Below, in pieces: positions 54,528 through 64,000 of a stretch of 64,000 nt of DNA (its first letter is position 1; each line of letters starts with the position of its first letter). The stretch is taken from NCBI GenBank assembly GCA_949128115.1, contig OX421962.1, forward strand, positions 64,025,787 to 64,089,786, in the 5' to 3' direction. The position numbers were made by a program, and so were the translations under genes. The DNA is from Anaspis maculata. Taxonomy: Eukaryota; Arthropoda; Insecta; Coleoptera; Scraptiidae. Below the pieces are notes generated by a model. That model was not told where the DNA came from and ran no database searches. It saw only the letters and a program-made list of their open reading frames with translations.

Positions 54528-55674
54528 GTTTGAAAAAAAGAGTTGAATCTGACATTACGTTTTGATTTTATATTTTCACAAGCTAAATTTCTCTGCGGTT
54601 CTCTGTAATTATCTAGATTGATTTTCTCCCTGCGTTTTCAAGGCGCCTTAGGTTCGATAAAGTTTGAGGTGTAATACCGAAACAAAAACAATATTGATAA
54701 CTGATTGTGACGTGTCCCAAATCCTCGGGCTATGTTCACTAAGTCCATGGACTAAGTCCCATCTTTGTGTCCCAGACATGATTCCCGAACAAACTCACAC
54801 TCAGTTACCTGCAGCATTACCACTTGATTGAACAGACTCGGCTAGAACCGATATAAATAGTATAGGTACACGTTTTCTCTTCCCTTCGGTGCTTCCGTAA
54901 TGATTTAATTTGAGACAACAGGAAATTACAGTAAACAGAATCAAAACATTATTACAAAACGTAAATCTCGTAATCAAAAATTGGATCTGAAAATAGCACA
55001 CAATCCCTAAAGCCTTACATTATCCTGCAATACAGCCACGTGCAGTCCATACCATGGCGCCAGCTGGAAGTGCTGTGACGTGTCCAATCTTCCAATAATT
55101 CCTATCATAAGACATTATAAGGCCCGGTTTTTTCATCGGTAATAACTAATAATAATTATTAGTGCTTATACATGTGAGTTCAAGTTACTTAATAACATCT
55201 TAAATTCACGATTGAACAACAAGACCTGACATTATCTTGAATGTTCCTGCGAGAGTGAACATTTTTAAAGTTATTCTTTTTTTGGGGAGAGGTCAAATGT
55301 CACTTTCAAATTGAACAAGACTGTTCTGACTGTCAAGACTGTCATCTATATCTTCTGTTGGTGGTACCAAGATAGGTACCTACTAGAAGTTCATATGCAA
55401 TCTGAGCCATGAACAATGTTAGTGGGTGCATTCTATCACAGGCGTCGCGCGTCTTGTCACAGGCAATTGATAGAATATAGAGAGTTCATGTTCATTTCGG
55501 TGCAGAATTTGGCGTCAAACTGTAAAGATGAAGGGGAAGGAAAAGCATCGCTAATAAACCATGTCATGATCTTGTGGATATAGACATTTTGGCATTTTAC
55601 CTAGGCCAGGCGAATTTTAGTGTAATCCGATTTTAGTAGATCTGACTCTCGATGTGACTCAACCACCACAGAAC
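54528..55674. other. Unassigned DNA
   Basis: No gene or structured repeat recognised. Short ORFs have no recognisable domain. Confidence 0.35.
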
Positions 55675-57030
55675 GTTTTTTAGCGCATTTTCCATCTTGG
55701 TGAAAATCGCTATTGCAGCCACTTTGTCCCTCCGTCCGTCCGTTCCTCGAACTCCTCGCCAACTAGACGTCCTAGCTTTCAGATTTTTTTTTGCTGTTAC
55801 ATAGCTGCCACTTCCAAAGCTGGGCTAGGCTATATTGAATGTCTATATTGCGCCGCCAACATAGAGAAAACCGCCCCCGATCAACTTGAAATAACATAAT
55901 ATTGCAATTTCTCTCAAGCCTACTGCTCTGGTGTTCTCATTTTATGAAAAATACATAGTTGCCACTTATAAACGTAAGCCCAGAAACATTCCATCTCCAA
56001 TATGCGCCGCCGACATAAAAAATTGCTGAAAACCGCTCCCAATCACTTTAAAATGAAAAACATAAACCCGAAGACATAGCGATCTAATTTTTTCACTATA
56101 TGAATAGTTTACTAAAAAGGGGAAAAGGGGCTACTTTTGGTTAGTCGCCGCCCCTCACATTCCGCCTCTAAACGACGAAAAGTGCAACTTTCACAATTGT
56201 TACTGGTCGAGATGTTTTCTCAAATATTTAGAAACTGCCAACTCAAACTGTGCAACATTTGCTTAGCCAAACGCTGCCGCTCCCACACGCCGCCCCCAAA
56301 GTAAGAGATAAATGAAAAACATGAACTCGAAGATATAGCGAACTAATTCTTCCGCTATATAAATAGCTGACTAAAAATGGGGAAAGATAGGCTATTTTTG
56401 ATTAGTCGCCGCCTCCAGCTCCCGCCCCCAAACAAAAAATGCAACTTTCACAATGTTCACTGATTGTCATATTTCCTTGAACATTGAGAAACTTCAAACT
56501 GTGCAACAGTTACTTTGCCGAATGCTGCCGCCACCACACGCCGCCCTCACCTCGGGTTCCACCAAACTTTTATCAACGCGATAACTTTATCACTCTGATA
56601 GTAACTAAGCAACTGGCCATCCTATTGGCTGGTGCATAGCAACTATCTGCGTGATAGATTTAATCTGCTCTTAAAATTTTGGTGGAACCCGAGGTCAAAG
56701 TAATAGATTAATGAAAAACATAAACCCGAAGACACAACAATCTAGTTCTTCCGCTTATAGATAGCCGACTAAAAATGGGAAAGAATAGGCTACTGTTGAT
56801 TCGTCGCCGCCCCCAGCTCCCGCCCCCCAAAAAATATTGATGATTGAAAGAATTTTCATTTAAATCTATTTCATTGGCAAGTACCTCATTCCGATAACAA
56901 TTTTCGATTGAGAGAGTGGGCAAAGAATGGTTTTTCTCCTTCAACCAAATGTCTTTACATTCACTATATGCCTCGTTTAGAAAATGCGTTACTAAGACTC
57001 ACGCACGTGAAGGCATACTCACTTGTTTAT
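55675..57030 (+). mobile_element. Helentron-like repeat, second copy, short array
   Basis: It has the same head (TTTTTAGCGCATTTTCCATC, AAAATCGCTATTGCAGCCAC), a short GTCC run, and GCCGCCAACATAGAGAAAAC. Array units with ACATAAACCCGAAGACATAG-type blocks lie at about 56053, 56316 and 56712. It has the same tail as copy 1 (TTTCATTGGCAAGTACCTCA ... ACTCACGCACGTGAAGGCAT). A 145-bp MITE interrupts the last array unit. Confidence 0.65.
56550..56694. mobile_element. 145-bp MITE with TCA target duplication
   Basis: Inverted ends CCTCGGGTTCCACCAAA and TTTGGTGGAACCCGAGG are perfect over 17 bases, with TCA directly outside both (56547-56549 and 56695-56697). The uninterrupted array unit elsewhere (GCCCTCAAAGTAAGAGAT at about 25538) gives the empty site. 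A 3-bp duplication of the form TNA fits PIF/Harbinger, by inference. Confidence 0.8.
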
Positions 57031-57653
57031 CCTTCCATTCAAAGGTTATACCTATGTCATAGGCACTAGGTGCAAATCTACCAATAATGCAATTTTTAAA
57101 GCCACACCAACTTCTAGAAACACAAAAAAAGCTGCGTGTGCACTCAGAAAAATATTGAACTTCCCATTAACTAAATGTAGCAGTTCTTATCAACTGATTA
57201 TCAATACTTTAAAAAACGGTTCGTACAACGGCTCTAAGACTAAGTGACAGCTTTACAAATTGTGAGAAATACTACTTCAAAATAGTTGAACTGTGCAGTG
57301 GCAGCCACCACTACATATGTTGTTAATAACATCTTCGTAGAAGTATTCACCGTCAAATATCTCCATAGTTATGTATCCTACGTTCAAATGGTAGAAATTA
57401 CCACTACAGAAATGTTACCATCACTGCTACTGAAGTTACGCTCTGTTACACGACTACGATCGGTAATAATCGAGTCGGTCAGCCAATGAGATTTCTGTAT
57501 TGTGATCATGTGATTTTATTCGGGTTTTTGATGGGAAGCATCTCACCCCACGCGCCCAAGCCATATTTTTCTTGTCGGTGCTTGTTCTCCATTTTTCTTG
57601 CGGTTCCGGTGTGTGGTGTTTCTGTTTCTGCGAGGGCAATGGAAAAGTAGCTA

Positions 57654-58237
57654 GACGCCTGGTATTCCACAAGAACTGAAATCAGTCTTCGAAGGTAGGT
57701 ACTAAATTTTATATTGTGGTGAAGTAGCTACCTAGTTGCACTGTAGTGTAGTTGTGGTCGTAGATACGTAGGTAGTTTAGCTGCACGCATTTGCCATTCA
57801 GCTTCGGCATGGTTTCTGTTGCCATCAATGGTTTGCATTTATCAGCTTAAGCGCTTTAGCTAGGTATTTGTTGTAAGTTGCTAGAGTATCCATGACTTAG
57901 GAGTTTCCGGTTTTATTTTGAAATAAAAAGGTTAGGTTGTTAGCATGAATTAATCTGAAACGGTTTATTTTATAGCAAATTTTCTGGATGACGGAGCTTT
58001 CCTTTTGACGGAAGAAGATTTGATGCAACTAGTGCCTCAAGAGGGCTAAGGGCTAAGCTAAGGGCTGATCTAAGGCTGAAGTGGAGAGAATTTGTACCTC
58101 ACGTGAGTGAGGATTATCTTATAGTTCGCAAAATTAAAACTATGAAGTCTCGGATGCTACCAGAGTCCCTAAATACGGACCTTTATAACATAATTTCTTC
58201 CGAGGCTTCAAGCTATCATGTTATTTGTACTGATTAA
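57654..58237 (+). pseudogene. SAM-domain-like two-exon gene, frameshifted
   Basis: Exon A (57654-57694) ends at the donor GAAG|GTAGGT. Exon B starts at 57976 after TTTTATTTTATAG. Across the joint the frame reads L-K-S-V-F-E-A-N-F-L-D-D-G, then L-L-T-E-E-D-L-M-Q-L-V-P-Q, which fits the second half of a SAM domain (the LTEEDL turn). At about 58043 one base is missing relative to an open frame. The next frame continues L-R-A-K-L-R-A-D-L-R-L-K-W-R-E and runs to the TAA at 58235-58237. No start codon is in frame upstream (TAG at 57651), so an earlier exon is needed. SAM domains mediate protein-protein contacts. It could be a real gene with a sequence error at the GGCTAAGG repeats, or a decayed copy. 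Confidence 0.45.
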
Positions 58238-59846
58238 TTACTAAGTTACATAACTATAGTTTATTTTATGAAATCCGCAATCTAAAATTGAATGTAACCC
58301 CTTCTCATTTTTAATTTTCTTTGTAATCTGTATTTTTTTACGTTCTCCCATTTTTGTTTTGTTTCATGAAAATTTATCTGTCCCTATGATGTCTTGTAAT
58401 CTACGTACGTATGTTAATTATGAAAATTTCATTGAATTTTAATTGTATGGTTCTTTTTTTTTAAATTACATATTATTGTATTAAATTTCGATTCTTTTTA
58501 TTTATTCCCAATATTACAAGTATATTTATAAATAATGAAACGTAACGGTTAATGTTACCGACCAGATATGTGATAGCAATCTTTCCGTAAGGTAGGTAAA
58601 ACCATCTAATATGGTATCTCTTATTACTATAATGCAGTATTCCTTACAACCACGAAAACATTCTGTTGACGACAGGGAATGTTGAAATTTACTTTGCTGT
58701 AGTGGTAAAATCCACTATACTGTAGTGGTAAAATCTACTACTCCATTCACTGCGAATATATACGAGAAGTAGTGTATTACGGAACTATATCACATTTACT
58801 ATTTTGTAGTAGTATTATTACCACCATGTATAAGTTGGCGCCTATTTAACTGCTACAGCAAGTAGGACCAACGCTTTATCGCGTATTGCTTCCGCTTCTT
58901 TTTTCTCGGTGTGGATTTTAGTAGTCCTGAAGTTCTGGGTTATACTCGTATTTGCAGATTTGTCGCCGAGAAAGTTATTTTTCGCATTAATTCAGAATCG
59001 GGAGGAGATCAAAAGAGCCAAGATAGGCCTTGAAGGTTTAGCAGATGAAATCGGGGAAATTTCGATGTAACCCTCGAGAATACACGAACTAGATTCAGAA
59101 GACGTGGCTGTAATAAGACATTCATAATAAATTGCCTGGTATCTCGTAGAGGTATATATCTGCTATTCTGCTCGTGCGATAAAAACATAATAATATTATA
59201 GACAGTTCGATATGACACAGGTGTGAGAGCAGATCAAGGAACAAGGTAGGTATACACTATACACTGACACATTTTCACATTTACTTTGAACGTTAAAAAA
59301 TCGAATGTTGTGTGGAAACATTTCCCGGTTGGCTCCAATTTCGAACTTGAGAAGTTGTAAGAGTCTTTTTAGGCGGCTGCGAAAACAGGAGGAAAGTGCA
59401 AGTGCCTGCGTCAAGTGGTCGGGTTTGATAAGAACTTTTCCAGTAATTTCCGGAGACAAACAAGGAGGATGATGATGCGTGCTTGATTTTCCCCTTATTT
59501 TCGTGGTTTATTTGCCGAATAAATTGCCTTTTATAATTCCTCAAATATTGTTCTACACTTTTTTTTATGAGGAGCAGTGAAGTTTTCTGCAAGTTTTCAG
59601 GTTTTAATTTTACATTACATCCAGTCGAAATCTTTTTGTCGTGTCTTGAAAGTGGGTACCTATAGCATGAGAGATTTTGTAGGTATTTATGTTATCGAAT
59701 ATGAATTATTGAACGTTCTTGAAATTCCATATTCATGGTGTTTGGAAATTCATATTGCCAGATGCTTTTCAGATAAACTGTGGCAAAAAGTATAGCTCCT
59801 GGTCCCCTGGAGCTTATTTGAGACAGAAAAACGTCTGATTCGTATA
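58238..59846. other. Unassigned AT-rich DNA
   Basis: Very AT-rich at 58250-58560. No gene recognised. A short TAGTGGTAAAATC direct repeat occurs near 58700 and 58723. Confidence 0.35.
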
Positions 59847-60205
59847 TTAATCAACAAGCGGGTAATGATTGCTTCTTACTCATGAGGATGCGTTTGCCAA
59901 GGCTCGTGTCGTAAAGTATCCGAATAAGTAATAGCCACTACCCGCGAGTAGAATACTATGCTTTATCGAGTCTTATTGGAAAATGCAGGCATGTATGCGC
60001 GTGATAATGCGTGCATTATTCAATATAGGATTGGATAATAGTATATTATTCAACAAGCGGGTAATGATTGCTTTTCACTCATGAGGATGCAGTTTGCCGA
60101 CACGAGCCTTGGCGAGTGGCGTAAAGCATCCGAATCTTATTGGAAAATGCAGGCATGTATGCGCGTGATAATGCGTGCATTATTCAATAGGATTGGATAA
60201 AATCA
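59847..60205 (+). repeat. Tandem duplication of about 200 bp
   Basis: Unit 1 (59847-60045) and unit 2 (60048-60205) share ATCAACAAGCGGGTAATGAT or its close form, ACTCATGAGGATGC, and AATGCAGGCATGTATGCGCG followed by TGATAATGCGTGCATTATTC. Unit 1 has about 40 extra bases in the middle (CCACTACCCGCGAGTAG). Family unknown. Confidence 0.7.
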
Positions 60206-61141
60206 TATTATCGTATTTGATTCTCCGGTACAGTTTTCTTCACGAAATACCACAAAACTTCATCTCCTCTTCGTCCCAACATTTTTTTCTGAACGCCGGG
60301 CAAATCTAAAATCTCGTATATACCACCACAATTAGCCTAACCCCACCCCCGACGAACGGAGAACCATCCTCAAGACGTGAGGACACCTGTTGTTTTGACA
60401 AGTACCTATTGCAAATTATTGCATATTTTTCAATAGAGTATTGGTTACGATTGACATTGGCAAATTACATTTGTTATAAGTTCCCAGAGTTTCAGCTTCT
60501 TTGGAAAAAAAACGAGAATTTCAAATGTGTATGAAAGAAACGGAGAATCTGGACACCGGAAGAGTATCGATATTTGTACTGTATTTTATAGCCTTAATTG
60601 CCACAAATTTTTTAAATTGGCAAACAATTTGAAACCAGAAAAACCTGATCTGACTTAAAAAATCTGATTATCAAAAAAATCCGATTTAAATAAAAAAAAT
60701 CGATTTTTCTTATTTTTTTTAATTTAAATCACGATTTTTGCACCCTGACAATGGCAAAACACCTTTTTTTCAATTTACTATATTTCCAGAATGAATGAAA
60801 TGAGAATCAAAATGTAGAAAACGTTCTCCCAAAAAACGTCTTTGGCTCCGTCATCTTGTCAAATTTTAACAAAACAAAAACCACTGCAAAAGAAGGCCTA
60901 CTTTCAGTTGTGTCCGCCATTTCAAATTTCAAAATTTTGGCAATATTAGTACGATTTTAGGCTCACCAGAAATGTATGTGCGTGACTGGGTTCTGATGGC
61001 ATGCATGACTGCCGAGCCGTTTATCTGATTGAATTGAAATGTGGTGTTCAGACATAGGCGTCACTCTCTGCGATGAACCCAGTGATCGTTGGCTGATATG
61101 AATGTTGAACGAAAATGTCATTTCAAAAATTGTCAGAAGCT

Positions 61142-62394
61142 ATACAGGGTGATTCACCACCAAATGGACATAGCTTAATGGTAGGTCCAGTTTTTCCAGG
61201 CGAACCAGGATCTGGTTTTGAAATTTCTATAAAGTTGTTCGTTTCGAAGCTACAGGGTGATTCATGTATTCCGTAGAATTTTTTGACAAGCTGTATCTTC
61301 AGAACGACTCAATGGATTCGATTGAAATTGATTGATTGAAATTTTGTGAGTTAATTCTTCCATTGATAGCTGACACATCGCCCTATCAAACAGTTCAAAA
61401 TTTCCAGGGCCGGCTTTGAAAAAAAAAACTTCAAAGTTTTTTTCAAAAAAAGACATTCTGTATGCATATTTTTCAAAATTCATTTTCATATTCAGAAACC
61501 ACATGGAACATGCTAATAATATCGAAAAAAAATTGCTTGGCACCATTGAGCTGTCAATAAAATTTTGATGATCCTGAAAATTTTTGAGGTTAGGATTTTT
61601 TGTAAATTGATAATTCAAAATATTTGCAAATGATCTATTATGGCCTTGAATTTCGGCCGTTTCGTCAAAAAAATTGAAAAAAAAAAAATTTCACATTTTT
61701 TCGGTAGCAAAAAAAATTTCAACAGAATTTGAAAAAAAAATTGTTATGTTCCTCAACTCCACTCCTATCCCACATAAGCTGAAATTGAGGGACGTGATAT
61801 AAATTTTTCGAAAATTTTGATGAAATTTTTTGTTGCTCTTACTAATTGAAAAACGTTGAAAAAAATTTAATTTTTTTAACGAAACGGCTGAAATTTTAGA
61901 CCATAATAGATCACTTGCAAATATTTCAAATTATCAATTTACAAAAAATCCTAACCTTAAAAATTGTCAGGACTATCAAAATTTTATTGACAGCTTAATG
62001 ATGCCAAGCAATTTCTTTTTTTTTGCGATACTTTTAGCATGTTTCATGTAGTTTCTGAATGTGATAATAAATTTGAAAAAATATACATATAGAACGTCTT
62101 TTTCGAAAAAAACTTTGAAGTTTTTTTTATCAAGGCCGGCCCTGGAAATTTCGAACTGCTTGATTAGGCGATGTGTCAATTATCAATAGTAGAATTGACT
62201 CACAAAATTTCAATCGAATCCATTGGATCGTTCTAAAGATACGGCTTATTTAAAAAACCGACAAAATACATTAATCACCCTGTAACTTCAAAACAAACAG
62301 CGTTAGAAAATTTTCAAAGCCAGATCCTGGTTTGCCTGGAAAAACTGGACCTACCCTTAGGCTATGCCCATTTGGTGGTAAATCACCCTGTATA
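61142..62394. repeat. 1.25-kb palindrome with two TACAGGGTG steps
   Basis: Outer tips TACAGGGTGATTCACCACCA and TTTACCACCAAATGGGC-type complement closing CACCCTGTA are flanked by TA. The inner step is TACAGGGTGATTCATGTATT (about 61252) against AATACATTAATCACCCTGTA (about 62265-62284). The centre lies near 61760 in A/T-rich DNA. Arms are about 85% alike. No transposase. Confidence 0.8.
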
Positions 62395-64000
62395 TGTCAC
62401 GGAACTTGCTATAGTCCGTCACTAAAAATTCAGAAGAAGTTACTTTTGTCAGTGATTTTAGTTATGGTTTCAAGCTGAACAACGGGTGACTCAGTGGCGA
62501 TTCAATTTGCCAAAATAACGATACCTAAGGTACCTACAAAGCCTCTGATGCGGAAGGATATCGAAAATAGATTTGATGTACGAATACAGGTAGTCAAGAT
62601 AACAGAGACAAACAAAAAGTTGATAATTTGGTGATTGATTACCGAATGTGTGCCAAAAATTATCAAAGCCTGACTATCTATCGTACCAAAACTACTATAC
62701 GCGCTATTTATTTACAGAAGTGAAAATTGCAATTGCCCATATTATTATTATATTATGTACCACTAAGCTAGGTGGTAGGTAGTCTACCAATTTACCCAAA
62801 ATTAGCACACTGCTGATTACTGACATGCTAAATAAAAGTTTACGCGGTGGTGGGTTTATTCATAAATTTATCAACACCCCAAAACCCTCCTCGTGTAGGT
62901 ATTAAATTTCAGTTATACGTATGATAAAAACTCTGCTTTAGGGAACACCGCAAAGGCTCCATCCATGGAAAGTAGGTATTAAAAGTTATGGGAGCGAAGG
63001 GGAATGGGGAAACGCATATTTTACTGCACAATACCTACTTTTACTTATAGTCATGTCAGGATTGTCAGGTCAAACTATCCTACCCTACAACCTATAACCT
63101 GCAAAATATTAATCAACAAATGACGTAAACAACTGCAATATAACATTGCCATCATCACTAGTTTTAGGTACGTATTGTATCATTTTATTATTACTTAGTT
63201 TCAATTTGAGTTTTACTTATCATACTTAACTAAACTCATATTATAGGCGATTTCCATTTAAAAAACGCCACCTGGTGTAGAGCTCGGTACTTGATCGTGC
63301 AATTTGCCAAGAATGTCAAGAACTTTTTTTAAATATTCACAAACAAAAATCAAAACATACCTTGTGGAAAAAATTGCGACTTCGTAACTTAGGTGGGGTA
63401 TGACACACCCGTGATAGTTTTCAGGGCCTATAGAAGTTTTCAGATGAAGTTTTCATTATTGATCACATAGTGATTGTAAACATCAATATTTTTCAGGAAG
63501 CTATAGGAAACTATAAGTGTGTACATGGCAACAGCTAAAAATGGCACCAGTTTCAAAACGGCTTGGGTATGTCACACCCCATCTGGGTAAGGCCTGGTTA
63601 AATGAATAAAGCTCTTTTCCTATTTTTTTCTCTCTCAATATTCACCTCAACAGTGAATTTCTATTAGAAAATGAGGCTGCCTTACACGAAATCGTAAGCG
63701 CATTTTATAGTATCAAAATCGACCGGCACCCCCAACAAAATTTTAAAGGAAAAAAATAATTGATTGCGATTGATAAAATCAGCTTTCCGCGTCACCACTT
63801 TGTAGGAATTCTGCAGCCCAATCATACACTGAAGAAGTTGCGCATTATTATAGGTATATTCAAATGTCCGATTCACATAAAATATACAATCGCAAAAATA
63901 CATAATGCACATATCAGCGATTTCTCGTTGTTTTCTTTCAAAACAACATCATGTTGCGTTTTCAGCGGAAGCGCGCACAAATACATTTTCCCCTCAATAA
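62395..64000. other. Unassigned DNA to the window end
   Basis: No gene, RNA gene or structured repeat recognised. Short ORFs lack recognisable domains. Confidence 0.35.

Overview
The window looks like insect genomic DNA, most likely from a sternorrhynchan hemipteran (whitefly- or aphid-like). It is AT-rich with frequent TACCTACC/GGTAGGTA runs, it has one clear spliced gene with short GT-AG introns, and it carries a dense mix of insect-type transposons (Tc1-like, Ty3/gypsy, Jockey-like LINE, Penelope-like, tRNA-SINE, Helentron-like repeats, THAP/SWIM transposon remnants). The species call is an inference; no search was possible. Nothing bacterial, no CRISPR array and no viral genome was seen.

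The only confident host gene is a four-coding-exon plus-strand gene (6713-11030). It encodes about 924 residues: signal peptide, a ZP-N-like four-cysteine ectodomain with no ZP-C half, one membrane span, and a long Ser/Pro/Glu-rich cytoplasmic tail with a motif of the type W-D-V-x-I-R repeated four times. A second, small candidate (57654-58237) is a two-exon SAM-domain-like gene or pseudogene with a one-base frameshift. An unrecognised 237-codon ORF lies at 51021-51734.

Almost everything else is repeat. 0-3 kb: a SINE, a tandem-duplicated hairpin repeat and a decayed Tc1-like element with TA flanks. 13-15 kb: a diverged palindrome and a pair of direct repeats. 15.6-18.2 kb: an internally deleted Ty3/gypsy element with only 39-bp LTRs, tRNA-Leu-type primer site, polypurine tract, gag, three zinc knuckles and pieces of RNase H/integrase. 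23.7-25.9 and 55.7-57.0 kb: two copies of a Helentron-like non-autonomous repeat with a (GTCC)n microsatellite and about 263-bp central tandem repeats. 28.5-47 kb: a field of kilobase-scale palindromes, two of which have been invaded by other elements (a THAP/SWIM transposon that itself holds a 1.12-kb element with a 9-bp target duplication; a Penelope-like fragment at the very centre of a 3.6-kb palindrome). One palindrome has itself split a Jockey-like retrotransposon inside its endonuclease domain. 52.5-54.5 and 61.1-62.4 kb: more palindromes whose tips carry ACAGGGTG, one with a SINE inserted in one arm.

The most unusual property is this palindrome density: at least eight long inverted repeats in 50 kb, several stepped or nested, many carrying an AAGATGGCGG-type motif. 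Each could fold into a long hairpin RNA and so feed the siRNA pathway; this is a hypothesis to test with small-RNA data. Because the two arms of each palindrome act as internal controls, they also reveal insertion sites and target duplications directly in the sequence.
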